A DNA stretch of 64,000 nt from Arion vulgaris (GCA_020796225.1 CM036753.1:3534001-3598000), one strand, 5' to 3'. Shown: positions 1 to 11,594, counted from the stretch's first letter. The notes: generated from the sequence alone by a model not told the origin. Numbers and translations are program-made.

Positions 1-315
1 AATGTTCTTGTCAATCAGCTGTATTAAGTGTATACACATAGGTAATGTTCTTGTCAATCAGCTGTATTAAGTGTATACACACAGGTAATGTTCTTGTCAA
101 TCAGCTGTATTAAGTGTATACACACAGGTAATGTTCTTGTCAATCAGCTGTATTAAGTGTATACACACAGGTAATGTTCTTGTCAATCAGCTGTATTAAG
201 TGTATACACATAGGTAATGTTCTTGTCAATCAGCTGTATTAAGTGTATACACACAGGTAATGTTCTTGTCAATCAGCTGTATTAAGTGTATACACATAGG
301 TAATGTTCTTGTCAC
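1..315. repeat. 43-bp minisatellite, ~7 copies
   Basis: The unit begins AATGTTCTTGTCAATCAGCT and ends with GTGTATACACACAGGT. It starts at base 1, so the array is cut by the window edge. Copies differ mainly at ACACA versus ACATA. Confidence 0.97.
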
Positions 316-584
316 CCGTTGAAGACATCAGTGACAAATACTGACACAGGTAGCTTAGTGGATTATTCCGAATGTTATCACAATTCAAAACTCACATTGT
401 CCATATTTGTTTGGGGATATTTTGGAATTGGACTGTAGGGATTATAAACCGTACATTGGTGCAGAAATTCAACTAACAGCCACTGAGTTACGCCTTGATG
501 ACCACCTACATGGTACATGTATTATTATCTGATCGTAGAATATTCGCTCACTCGGGACCTGATAAATCATACAGTCTCGGCTTT

Positions 585-613
585 CTCTCTATCTTTCTCT
601 TTCTCTCTCTCTA

Positions 614-650
<37 letters not shown>
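585..650. repeat. CT-rich microsatellite
   Basis: A (CT)n tract with scattered TTT interruptions. It lies just beyond the TCAA-type tail of the SINE at 655-1090. Confidence 0.9.
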
Positions 651-653
<3 letters not shown>

Positions 654-654
654 C

Positions 655-1090
655 CTGATTGATTGATTGATAGGACCATCATCGTTGCATTTTGGTAAGT
701 AACCACGTGTGTTCCAATATCTTTCTTACACATGCAGATCTCAACGGTAGTGCACGAACTCCGTAACACCGGCGAGGGTCCCCAATATAATTTAGGAGAA
801 GGTGAAAATATTTTGTGGGAAATTTTTTTGAAATCTTTCTAATGCATTTGTCCGGTTGGGATTTTCCAACCTACTCTTCTCGATTTTGAACTGCCCATGT
901 TTTTATTTTCAGTGTTCAACGTGAACATGGGACCTACGTTTTATCGTCCGTCTCCGATATGACTAGGAACTCGATCTCACATACACTGAGATCAGGGATC
1001 TGGGGAAAAATATCCGTATGTTCTACGAGGAAGTGAACCGAGAACCCTTGGAACGAGAGACGAGTAGATAACCTCTACGCCACAGAGATC
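655..1090 (-). mobile_element. SINE family B (tRNA-derived, TCAA tail), near full length
   Basis: Read on the minus strand, the head near 1085-1010 looks like a tRNA promoter. An A-box-like TGGCGTAGAGGTTATCTACT is followed by a B-box-like GGTTCACTTCC. A body follows, with GAGATCGAGTTCCTAGTCAT and a segment near 760-700. The 3' end is a short (TCAA)n tail at 657-672. Related copies lie at 5330-5990, 11485-11535, 27425-27560 and 58470-58868, which defines the element. The family name is unknown to me. Confidence 0.75.
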
Positions 1091-1325
1091 TTCTAAAGTT
1101 TAGTAAAGAAAGTTGGTAAATGTTAGTCATGACGTCACAGAGATCTTCTAGAGTTTAGTAAAGAAAGTTGGTAAATGTTAGTCATGACGTCACAGAGATC
1201 TTCTAGAGTTTAGTAAAGAAAGTTGGTAAATGTTAGTCATGACGTCACAGAGATCTTCTAGAGTTTAGTAAAGAAAGTTGGTAAATGTTAGTCATGACAT
1301 CCCTGAGTTTACTAAAGAGTTTTGG
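1083..1325. repeat. 55-bp minisatellite, ~4 copies
   Basis: The unit is CACAGAGATCTTCTAGAGTT plus TAGTAAAGAAAGTTGGTAAA plus TGTTAGTCATGACGT. The first copy overlaps the tRNA-like end of the adjacent SINE (GCCACAGAGATC), so the array appears seeded at the SINE boundary. The last copy is degenerate. Confidence 0.93.
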
Positions 1326-3379
1326 TAAATGTTGCTACTGATGTAGTTTCTATTATTTGTTTACCATTTGTCCACATTAACCCAGGCTGTTAGTCATGAC
1401 GTCCATGATTTGTGCGCGGGGGTTGCTTTCTTCCTTTTTCCCCTTTCCCATTTAGCTATTAATCTAACTTGGGGAATAAGGTGTGCTAAAATAAAAACTC
1501 ATTTCAATATTTGCAGCTGTAAGGTCCATTTTAACAATGTTTGCTGTATACTTTATAAACTCATTTTTTAAAATTGCAAATAAATGTTCCAATCCTTCAT
1601 TAATACCCAATTGTTTCTTTAAAATTTATTGTTTGGGAACATCATTTCCCTACCCTGAGTTCCTTTGGGGCTTCGATCTTTTCTGCCCTTACTTTAACAG
1701 AGACACCCCCTTCCTTCCCTGGTAGAAAAGAAAGATTCAATCAACTCCCTGTGAGGTGAACACAGGGACTTTGGGGGGGGCTGGGGGCTGGGGAAACCCC
1801 AGGAATGCTCAAGGGCCTGAGTTGATCGCATAAGATAATATAACCCTTTCTAATCAAATTAAACTGTTTTGTAAATATGATCCTGTTCTTTGAACATGCT
1901 AACAATGACAGAGAAAATTACAAAATATCAGAAACGTATACGTTAGACAATATCTCTCTAAAAATCATGCCCACTATGTTAAATGAATTAGTATTTTGGA
2001 AATACGTACACAAATCTAATGCGATCTAAAAATTTTAAAACGTCAAAATTTGTCTTTTGTTGTCCTAATGAAGTTGAACAGTAAAAAAACCACTATCGTC
2101 ATTCAATACACATCGACTTTCAACAATAATTTACAATGCAATCGAAACTTTTTTTTTAAAAGTTTTGAAATTTTCCCAAAATCTTGGAAATAGGGGAAAT
2201 TTTTTAGTTTTCAATTTAGAGAATTATTAATACTGCACCCCCAAGGCCATGGAAATGATGGAACATGACTGAAATTTGGTGATAACCCAGTCTCATTAAA
2301 AAACCCCCTTTATACGTATATATTTTCTTATTTGTTTGTTTGTGTAAACCCATACTTTAAATTTAAGGAGGTTGTGAGTCATGAAAAAGGGATAAAATTG
2401 AACAAATCAGTAAATGTTTTTATCTAGACAAACGATCAAATGGGGGTTCCCAACGCTTGACGTCGGCCAGAATTGGAAGCCACAAGTTTGACATATGTAC
2501 ACACTATACGCAAACCCGAGCAGCATCCCCAGTAGATCACACGGGAGCTCCCATGTACGGGTTTCCCCGATGGGGGTCGGGGTAGGGCCCATATGTAAAA
2601 CCATATATTTCAGTTTCACATCATGCTATCTCAAAACTAGATGATTTTAAGGTTGAGGGGGAAAAGGGAAAATTTACACATCTTAAAAGGGAAAAGACGG
2701 CGAATCAACTGGAATATCCTTCCCCTTTCACTAAAAAACCCTTACCCAGAAAAAAATATAAAGAAGAAATTTATCCAAAAAATTAGCTCCCAAGGCCAAC
2801 CGTCCCTTTTAAATTTGACCAAGTTCTGATACTGCTCCTTTAACTATGTCCCCAGGGCCCCCCTTTGTTGTTCAATTGCCCATGTGGATGCCCCATTTGT
2901 CTGTCTCTTTTGACCCTGTCCCGCAGATCGCCGTGATTTGTGTCATTGTAAAATCAAGTCAAAGTTGAATTCCCAGTTGTTTAAAATATATTCTTTTCTT
3001 CTCTGAGTTTGTGAAAAGTATTAATTATAGAAAATTCCTTTCCCATTATGCAGTCACAAAGAATCTTTTTTCACATACCTGGGATACAAACGAAAAAAAA
3101 TTATTTATCACAGTGTTTTTTATAATGCAGTAGTTCATATATTCAGTGATCAATCTCATCATCATCAAATAGTCTCCCCTAGACAGAACTTTGCCCCCCT
3201 AACAGCCCTTCGGTTTTCTCTTCCCATAAGCCAAGTTCCTCTGCAGACGTCGTCAAACATCATTACATCCCGAATCCATCTTTCTCCGTGAGGAAGCCTC
3301 TTTTATAATGGTTTTTTCCCCCTTTGTGTTTGTTTATATTCAAAAAAAACTTCAATATCTCTCATTATTATATCTTATT
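1326..3379. other. Unique AT-rich sequence, no feature recognised
   Basis: Only short chance ORFs are present. There are no splice-bounded conserved peptides and no SINE or LINE match that I could see. Several homopolymer-rich stretches (runs of C, T and A, for example 1770-1800 and 2140-2220) look like low-quality consensus. Confidence 0.5.
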
Positions 3380-4185
3380 CTTACCTGGCATACGATATAA
3401 GCTTTTACCATGGGTTTCTTACCTGTACAAAATCTATGCTAAAACCGGGTTCTCTTACCTGTCATGTATCTATAGACTGAATGGGGTTTCCTTTTCCAGC
3501 ATACGATCTATGACTAGACCATGGGTTCTTTACCTTTGCATAGATCTTAAGACTGCATGGGTTCTCACAGTAATATGACAAACAACATGGGTTTTTCCTT
3601 ACAAACAACCACAGACAATTTCCACATGTAGCATTTATCTATGACTAGACCTGGGGGTTTCTTTCCTGAGATGGATCTATAGACTAACCAGGGGTTTCTT
3701 TCCTGAATGTGATCTATAGCTGACCTGGTTTTCTTTTTATACGATTATAGACGACTATGGGTTCTCACGTAGCTCATCTTAAACTAGACTTGGCCTTTCC
3801 TGTATTCATATAGCGAATGGGTTCTCTTCCTTGGCATGTGATCTATAGCAGACCATGGATTCTCTTACCTGAGATGTGATCTATAGCTAACTATGGGTTC
3901 TTACATGTTGGATCAAAAAAAAGACATGGTTCTCTTAAGGCAAAGTTAAATGAAAATGGGGTTTCTATTGCTTGATCATAGCTATGGGTTCTCTTTCCTT
4001 AAATGTGATCTATAGACTAGACCATGTATTCTCTTTCCGGGGATGGATCTATAGACAGACTATGGGTTCTCACATGTAGCATGTGATCTATGCTGATTGG
4101 GTTTTTCCTGTAGCATACGATCTATAGACTAGCCTGGGTTCTCTTACCTTGCATGATCTATAGACAGACTATGGGGTTTCCCAAA
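3380..4185. repeat. Degenerate ~40-bp tandem array, ~20 copies
   Basis: The recurring core is CATGGGTTCTCTTACCTG followed by GCATGTGATCTATAGACTAG. Units vary in length through many one- and two-base indels. This could be real decay or an uncorrected long-read consensus. Confidence 0.85.
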
Positions 4186-4229
4186 GTGAGCGGTGAGCCC
4201 AAAAGTTTTAGAATCTATGTCTAGACTAA

Positions 4230-4620
4230 TCGGGGGATAGAAGAATTAATGATACCTTAGTGGGTTTAGGAAAGTAGAATGAATCAGTTAGACATCCGTG
4301 AACTTTCTAATAGAATCAATGATTTTTTTGTTATTGTTAAGTTAGAAAAAAGGGGTTAGTTGACGGCTCCCTCAGTTGACCGCATCCTGAACTTTTCTAA
4401 TATAATCAATCAGTTGATCCGACATCCGTGAACTTTCTAATAGAATTGTTTATTTGTTTTGTTGTTGAAGAGCCAAGTTAGAGCGGCGGCCCATCAGTTA
4501 CTGGCATCTGAACTTTACTAATAGAATCAATCAGTTGACCTGACATCCGTGAACTTTACTAATAGAATCAATGATATATTTGTTATTGGTTAAGTTAGAA
4601 GAACCGATTAGATTAGAGCG
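4230..4620. repeat. Diverged ~120-bp repeats upstream of a SINE
   Basis: The phrase GAACTTTCTAATAGAATCAA and the phrase CATCCGTGAACTTT recur about four times, with intervening TTGTTATTG..AAGTTAGA segments. The last copy ends in the GATTAGAGCGGCGGCTCCC head of the family C SINE, so the repeat unit includes part of that SINE. Confidence 0.65.
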
Positions 4621-4800
4621 GCGGCTCCCATGCTGGAAGACTCGTGTGCAATCCATGGTAAGGTCAAGGATTTGTTTTTTTCTGTTGTGGGCATAAATGA
4701 AGAATCCTAACCTGAACATCTTTATGGTGAGTTCACTAGTCATGCAGACATTCAATTCATCAGGCTATCGTTCTATATGTACTACACAACGTCAAACATG
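4600..4800 (+). mobile_element. SINE family C copy (tRNA-derived), degraded
   Basis: The order is a tRNA-like head (GATTAGAGCGGCGGCTCCCA), a degraded B-box region near 4645, then the conserved body TTCTGTTGTGGGCATAAATG, AATCCTAACCTGAACA and CACTAGTCATGC. The same order recurs at 21645-21800, 38865-39005 (minus) and twice at 61520-61905. Confidence 0.7.
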
Positions 4801-5329
4801 CAGTCACCACATTACAAGAAATTGTTGTTTAATAAAGAAGGCAGAACCTGGTGAGCTGTACCGTGTTAAGAGTACTCTTTACCTTCTCATTACATTCTAT
4901 ACTAGCAGTACAACCGAACGCATGACTACCAGGTCTGTACTTGTCCTGCACAACAGGAAGCAGTAATTACATTTCATTAGACACATACCAACCACGCCCG
5001 GTTTCAATTGTCCTGCTCGTCTCCAACAAAAACTAATGACAGCATCGCGTGAAACTAGTCATGCATTCTCTGCATTCATTGACTCACTTCTCTGCGTTTA
5101 TGTATCGATAATCCATATCGATAAGGATTTCACGCTTTTCAATCATCTTTAATCACTAGCTATCAAGGATTGTGTATCCTCTCAACGACCTGAAATCCCG
5201 AGCGATCACAGATTGTGGTCGATTAACTAGCCGATCAAAATATAATTTCATTAGGCTATTTCCATAGTATTACATTTATTTCTTCTTCACCCTCTGTGTA
5301 CACTCTCCAACATCAACTTGAGTATCTTA

Positions 5330-5990
5330 TCGATTGATTGATTTGCCATCATCATTGCACTTTGGTGAATAACCAAGCGGTTGTGCTAAGATCTCTTTCT
5401 TACACAGGAAGATTTCAGCGACATTGCACGCATTCTTTAGCAATGACTAGTGTCCTCGATCTCGTCATATTAAAGATGGTGACAAGTTTTGTAGAAATTT
5501 TCTATTTCTACCTTTAAAAAAAAAAATGAATGTTGCATGGCAGCAGCTTTAGAGCTTACTCATATTAGTTACCAACTGCTACTAGTTCGTCTACAGCTTG
5601 AGCATGGGGGCCTACGTTTTATTGTATGTCCTCGATAGCAACTCAAATCTCACCGATACTGATATTTTTTTTTTTCGATCCAGAAGCACTGAGCTTTTCA
5701 GCTCTTCGGCTCGGTGCCATGGACATCGTAACCCTTCGGTTCGGTGCCACGAACACCGTGAATCTGGGGAATCTGTGGCTTTTCTGCCTGCCCACGGAAT
5801 TGAACCCGTACACACAGAGGGCTAGTCACCCACAGTCCAACGCGCTACGAACACGCTGGGCACGCGGGCCCGATACTGATATCAAGAATCACTAAAACTA
5901 TCCCAGTTGTTCCACCCGGATAACGAACTAAGTACTTTTCTAGCCAGAGGCGTGCACTTTACCACGACACCCCACGCCACAGAGACACGC
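5330..5990 (-). mobile_element. SINE family B copy interrupted by a family A SINE
   Basis: The minus-strand head near 5985-5915 has a TGGCGTGGGGTGTCGTGGTA A-box-like start and GGTGGAACAAC. The body is split at 5666-5871 by a younger SINE. It resumes at 5655 (TCTCACCGATACTGAT) and runs to the GATTGATTGATT tail at 5333-5344. It matches the 655-1090 element in order and sequence. Confidence 0.75.
5655..5882 (-). mobile_element. SINE family A insertion with 11-bp target-site duplication
   Basis: The SINE body is 5666-5871, in minus orientation. It starts with a tRNA-derived head: AGCGTGTTCGTAGCGCGTTG as A box and GGTTCAATTCC as B box. A body follows with TTCGTGGCACCGAACCGAAG and GTCCATGGCACCGAGCCGAA. 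It ends TTCTGGATCG and an A tail of about ten. The duplication GATACTGATAT is present at 5655-5665 and 5872-5882. This proves a retroposition event into the older family B SINE. Confidence 0.92.
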
Positions 5991-6448
5991 CACTCCTCCC
6001 CATGCTGTTAGTAGTTAACTTCAGGGATTGTTAGCATTAACTAACTTTTTCCAAAGGCAGTTATGTCTTGTCTTGTCCACATGTGCCATGCAACCACGTG
6101 TGGAGTATGTCTTCTATCATGTGTCATAACCAGTGTGTAGTTTCATATGTGCCAGGTGTGTTGCATCTGTAGTTGTTAGTCTTTGATGTCACATGATATC
6201 TATGATTTTATCTATTCATCAAGTTCTTGGTCTTCCTCAGGTTCTGCTGCGTCCGTGTTGCCGGTTGTTATAAACGGTAGATGGTAGTAGATATGGTCAG
6301 TAGTTATCAATATTGTGTTTAATTATATTCGGTATCATTCAAGAATATATCCTGAGCAGAAACTTGGTTCCATTTGCAGTCTTCATAATTTCTTTCTCTC
6401 ATAAGACAGATTTCCCGCCCTCCGCTGACGTCATGCTGAAATCGTTTT

Positions 6449-6585
6449 TCACATCCTAATCAATCTTCTCTTTTTCTCTTTCCACTTTGTCTGGAGACCT
6501 CCCTCCATAATTGTCTTATCTATCATTTCATGTCTTCTTTTTATGTGTCCAAAATACTTCATATTTTTGTCATTCTTATTTGTAG
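6449..6585 (-). pseudogene. LINE reverse-transcriptase C-terminal fragment
   Basis: On the minus strand the translation contains NMKYFGHIKRRHEMIDKTIM followed by EGGLQTKWKEKKRRLIRM. This is the [YF]FGH..R....L...I.EG....K..RGR.R.RW region found near the end of RTE/L1-like ORF2 proteins. The catalytic RT domain is absent. It is part of the foldback structure described separately. Confidence 0.65.
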
Positions 6586-6682
6586 CATCAGTTGTGTCTC
6601 TGATATTTATATAGATGGCTGATGCTAATATAAGAATAAAGACAATTTGAAGTATTTTGGACACATAAAAATAAGACATGAA
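6528..6682. repeat. Inverted repeat of a LINE reverse-transcriptase tail
   Basis: The arm at 6528-6590 and the arm at 6618-6682 are approximately reverse complements (TCATGTCTT...TTATGTGTCCAAAATACTTC against GAAGTATTTTGGACACATAA...AAGACATGA), with a ~27-bp spacer. Each arm encodes the KYFGHIKRRHE motif typical of the C-terminus of non-LTR reverse transcriptases. The minus-strand arm extends to about 6449 (RRHEMIDKTIMEGG). Confidence 0.8.
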
Positions 6683-7280
6683 GGGCTGGATAACAAGACA
6701 ATTAGGTGATATATTTTGATATAACAATGATTATATATATGAATATATGGGTAATCATATAAGGTTAAACGACCGAGCGTGCACTATCTCGAAAACCGAT
6801 CATCAGTTAAACCTGCTACGCCTAACGACAAGCAAAAAAAAAAAAAGCTGAGAAGGACAATAGAAAGAAAAGAAAGATATCAGGTTCACAGAGCAATATG
6901 AAATAACTAAAAGGGAGACATGTATTTTAGTGGGCGCCCATTAAGAAAGAGCTTCGTTGGGTAGACTGAACAGAATATCCAACCATACACTCGTGGCGCC
7001 CTATAGTTGTTCGATATATGCCAGCTAGTGTGACATGGCAGATCACTTAACAATAGATACGGCAACGATTCCAATGTTTGTGTCAGCTTCAAGTATCATA
7101 TATAATACAGCAAAGTAACTGGAAAATGAGATGTGTAAGACATTGAACAGTAGCTGAAGATCTAGCTTGTTGTTATCAAAAACTTCGACATTTCGACATT
7201 TATTTTTTAATTAAACATTTTTTTTTTTAGTGTAGAGAATGCGAATAACACTTTAACAGAAGCTAAGATCAAGGTTTAAC

Positions 7281-7465
7281 AATGTTCGTAGCGCGTTGAA
7301 CTACGGGTGACAAGTCCTCTGTGAATGCGGGCTCAATTCCGCGGACTGGCGGAAAAGCCATAGGTTCCCAGATTTACGGTGTTCGTGGCACCGAACCGAA
7401 GGGTTACGATGTCCATGGCCCGAGCCGAAGAGCTTTCAGCTCAAGTGCTTCTGGATCTGGAGAAA
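7281..7465 (+). mobile_element. SINE family A copy
   Basis: The head is GTTCGTAGCGCGTTGAACTA with B box GGCTCAATTCC. The body is GTTCGTGGCACCGAACCGAA, GGGTTACGATGTCCATGG and CGAGCCGAAGAGC, ending AGTGCTTCTGGATCTGG. It is co-linear with the copy at 5666-5871 and those at 10035 and 36212. A 52-bp array starts just after its 3' end. Confidence 0.88.
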
Positions 7466-7479
7466 ACACACAAAACCCA

Positions 7480-8795
7480 ACAAAAATAAGAGTAGATGAA
7501 TGGGTTAATTTGAGCTCCCATGATATAATTGACTGTGAAAACAGAATTAGAAAGTGTTAATTTGAGCTCCCATGATATAATTGACTGTGAAAACAGAATT
7601 AGAAAGTGTTAATTTGAGCTTCCATGATTTAATTGACGGGGAGAATAGAATTAGAAAGTGTTAATTTGAGTTCCCATGATATAATTGACTGTGAAAACAG
7701 AATTAGAAAGTGTTAATTTGAGCTTCCATGATTTAATTGACGGGGAGAATAGAATTAGAAAGTGTTAATTTGAGTTCCATGATATAATTGATGTAAAACA
7801 GAATTAGAAAGTGTTAATTTGAGTTTCATGATAATTGACGGAGAATAGAATTAGAAAGTGTTAATTTGAGTTCCCATGATATAATTGATGGAAAACAGAA
7901 TTAGAAAGTGTTAATTTGAGCTTCCATGATTTAATTGACGGGGAGAATAGAATTAGAAAGTGTTAATTTGAGTTCCCATGATATAATTGACTGTGAAAAC
8001 AGAATTAGAAAGTGTTAATTTGAGCTTCCATGATTTAATTGACGGGGAGAATAGAATTAGAAAGTGTTAATTTGAGTTCCCATGATATAATTGACTGTGA
8101 AAACAGAATTAGAAAGTGTTAATTTGAGCTTCCATGATTTAATTGACGGGGAGAATAGAATTAGAAAGTGTTAATTTGAGTTCCCATGATATAATTGACT
8201 GTGAAAACAGAATTAGAAAGTGTTAATTTGAGCTTCCATGATATAATTGACTGTGAAAACAGAATTAGAAAGTGTTAATTTGAGCTTCCATGATATAATT
8301 GACTGTGAAAACAGAATTAGAAAGTGTTAATTTGAGCTTCCATGATATAATTGACGGGGAGAATAGAATTAGAAAGTGTTAATTTGAGTTCCCATGATAT
8401 AATTGACTGTGAAAACAGAATTAGAAAGTGTTAATTTGAGCTTCCATGATTTAATTGACGGGGAGAATAGAATTAGAAAGTGTTAATTTGAGTTCCCATG
8501 ATATAATTGACTGAAACAGAATTGAAGTGTTAATTTGAGCTTCCATGATTTAATTGACGGGAGAATAGAATTAGAAGTGTTAATTGAGCTTCATGATTTA
8601 ATTGACGGGGAGAATAGAATTAGAAAGTGTTAATTTGAGTTCCCATGATATAATTGACTGTGAAAACAGAATTAGAAAGTGTTAATTTGAGTTCCCATGA
8701 TATAATTGACTGTGAAACAAATTAGAAAGGATTAATTTGAGCTTGCACAGAGAAGAAGAAAACAAGATTACAAAGGATTAATTTGAGCTTACTTG
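7480..8795. repeat. 52-bp minisatellite, ~25 copies, with two alternating variants
   Basis: The unit begins TGTTAATTTGAGCTCCCATG. Variant A continues ATATAATTGACTGTGAAAAC. Variant B has a TTCCATGATTTAATTGACGG type segment with GGGAGAATAG. A and B alternate over much of the array, giving a 104-bp higher-order unit. Copies around 7780-7890 and 8510-8600 have clusters of single-base losses. Confidence 0.97.
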
Positions 8796-9539
8796 ATATA
8801 ATAAATGGATACACTAACTAGCATATGATGAAGAGGTACTGACAGAATATAATTAAAGATTAAATCGGTTAGACACGATACATGATGATGATGATGATGA
8901 TGTGCATAGTTGATGCCAGATGGATGCTATTCGGGGTCGCAAATGCCAGAGGTCATCTGATTACATTTTTATTTTAAAAATTGCGGTAACACTATAAATA
9001 TGGAAGTTATTGTTCAGTTACAAGTTGGCTCATGTTTGGACAAGAATTTCAACTCAAGATGGCTACGTAGTGTGAACATGTCACTTATCTCTCCTACTCT
9101 CACTCTCTCTTCTCTCTCATCTCTCTCTCCTTTCTTCCTCCTCGTCTCCAACCCACCACCAGCAATAAATTGAGGGCGCAGTCAGACTTTCCTTATCAAC
9201 GTGAACATGCTACTTACAATAGATTTGCTATTTGCTTAATCTGACATTTCTCATTGATATGATGTCAGCAGATCATGATTATGAATATATTAGCAGCGTC
9301 ATGTTAGTACAGAATCATGCAGATTAATTAACATTGCTTTATTAGTTGGAATATTGGACAAGAGTTGAACTTGATATCAGAACAGACATCACGTTGGCTT
9401 TGATATACAAGATGACCGCTATAGTTGTCTATATATTTAATTTATGCTTCAGAAATTTCATGAGAAATGCCAGAGACCATGTGTACAAAGTTTAGGATCA
9501 TGCTCTCAATAAACAAAGTTTATTACATATCGGAAATGA
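8796..9539. other. Unique sequence, no gene recognised
   Basis: It contains a short GAT repeat (8882-8903) and a CT-rich tract (9090-9135). No conserved peptide or splice-bounded exon was recognised. Confidence 0.45.
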
Positions 9540-9985
9540 GATTTATCAACGATGTACAGTACACGTGCCAAACTTGGTCTCTTACAGCAAACACCACAGA
9601 AAGCTCACCACGTGTAAAATGAAATACTTGAGGAAGGCAGAAAAGACAAACTACGAAATGAGGACACCAGAAGTAGAGTGGGCATAACTTCATTCACCGA
9701 ATACATCGAAAGATCGAAAGACAAAAATGCAGTGGTTTGGACATTTAATGAGAATGAAATACAACCAACCACCAATAACAGCATACAATAAAAGAGATCG
9801 GGTACTAGAGCTAAGGAAGACCAAGAAAAAGATGGATAGACAATATCAAGACCACATTACATAAACACGGATATAACACAACAGGGCCGATTCATCTGGC
9901 CCTAGAACGCAAATTAAAGCTCCCATCCCTACGCTTAACGGCAAGAGGGACAGCCAACTACATCTTCCACTGGGAATAGAAATAG
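9540..9985 (+). pseudogene. LINE reverse-transcriptase C-terminal remnant
   Basis: Plus-strand translation in shifting frames gives KMKYLRKAEKT, then TKMQWFGHLMRM, then RGRPRKRWIDNIKTTLHKHG and LALERKLKLPSLRL, ending in TAG. This is the downstream end of a non-LTR retrotransposon ORF2 (the W.GH..RM...RGRP...W element). Frameshifts and the missing RT core show it is dead. The SINE at 10035 follows. Confidence 0.75.
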
Positions 9986-10034
9986 ACAATACAGTATTAT
10001 TTTACACACCGTCCAACTGAAATAGAGCGAGAGA

Positions 10035-10240
10035 GAGACGCCCGCCTGCCCAGCGTGTTCGTAGCGCGTTGGACGACGGGTCACAAGCCCCTGTGAGTGC
10101 TGTTCAATTTCGCGGGCTAGCAGAAGATCACATATTCTCCAGATTTACAGTGTTCGTGGCACCGAACCGAAGGGTTACGATGTCCATGGCACGAGCCGAA
10201 GAGCTGAAAGCTCCAGTGCTTCTGGATCGACAAAAAAAAA
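10035..10240 (+). mobile_element. SINE family A copy with A tail
   Basis: The order is CGCCTGCCCAGCGTGTTCGT head, AGCGCGTTGG A box, degraded B box GTTCAATTTC, the ACCGAACCGAAGGGTTACGA body, and TTCTGGATCG with an A run at 10231-10239. This is the most complete head in the window. Confidence 0.9.
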
Positions 10241-11590
10241 GAAAACTAACATAAGGAAACTAATGTTATTGATTCAAGTAGAATCGTTTGGCCGTGGTCA
10301 TTTAGTCATTCATATGTTTCGACGATTCCTCGCCTCCATTAATTGCTGACACATTCCGTTTCTGAGGACATCTTTTTTTGAATTTGTTCTCTAGACAGTT
10401 GCAGTCCCCTACTGATGAGATCTGTCTTCCTGGGTTTGTCTGGAGTAGTCCTACCTTGATGACTTCAGTCTTCTGTTACCAGGCCACCAACCCAAGCTTT
10501 TGTGCAGAATGTGTTCCCTGACCTATAGTTGATCCATATACTTGGGAGAAAGTTTCATATACATAGAAGACAAGACAAGAAAAAGATGTCATATCAATGG
10601 AGAGGAAGGACAACTGCTATTTGTCCCATAGCTGGGGGATGGGTTGATTGCAACCAGAGCATTTACCACACGCCGATAGGTTCTGCGCTGTCACCTTATG
10701 AGGCCCGATCTTGTTCCCTGCCCTTTGGTCTGGCCTTTCACCTTCAGTCTGTGTGGCTTTTCAGACTCCCACCGACATAGCCTGAAGGATCGTAAAGACA
10801 CACAAACCCTCCATCCACGATAAGGTTGGAGAATCGATTGGAACAGATCATTTATCTTAAAGTAGGGAAAACTAGTCATGACAACTCGGTAAACTAATAA
10901 ATAATACATACCTACACATAAACACTCACACATACATACATACATAATACAAACACTACCTACACACGCACAACACGGCGCGATGTGCGCATGCAGTTAA
11001 TCACATAGGAAACATTAACTCAACATGTACATGTAAACTAGCTTACACACTACTCTCTCTCTCTCTCTCTCTCTCAGTGAACGTATATGTTAATGTGTGT
11101 GTATGTGTGTGTGGATATGTAAGAGATAATCCTCTTAATTGGGACATATGAAACAATTACTCTTTACATTTTAAAAAATAAAGAACATTTTATGTTGTCA
11201 CCACTAGTAGTTATCACGACAAGCTCTGTCGCAGATATATGGGATGTAAATACGAATAGATTGTTTCGAAACATGTTATAATGGATTTCCTCCCTTTGAC
11301 TGCTATCCCTTTTATCGCTCTTGTCAGTACTAGAGAGTTAGTTATCTCGTTAAGCACAGAAACCGTTGATCTAGTTGCAGTGTGATGATTATGTGATGAT
11401 TTATGTGGAATGTTGCCTGCCATAGATTTCACTTTTTAATTACAGAGCATTTTCTCATAACAGCAGTGATACAATACAATGTAGATGATATCCAGTTCCT
11501 AGACCTATCGGAGACGGATGTCTTATAGATAAGTTTCCTTGTTCAAGTTAAACACAATAGGACACGATTACCGATAATACGACATGATAT
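10241..11590. other. Non-coding interval with a family B SINE fragment
   Basis: Mostly unique sequence. It includes a (CT)n tract at 11053-11074, CA-rich and TG-rich stretches at 10920-10945 and 11094-11112, and a plus-strand family B SINE fragment at about 11485-11535 (GATATCCAGTTCCTAGACCT then GGAGACGG). No gene was recognised. Confidence 0.5.
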
Positions 11591-11594
11591 CCGA

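Noticed and set aside
1368..1725. Two overlapping short plus-strand ORFs
   Set aside because: AT-rich chance frames without conserved motifs or splice context.
10529..10945. Overlapping plus and minus ORFs of about 83 codons
   Set aside because: They overlap each other, lack similarity and lie in repeat-rich sequence; regarded as chance.
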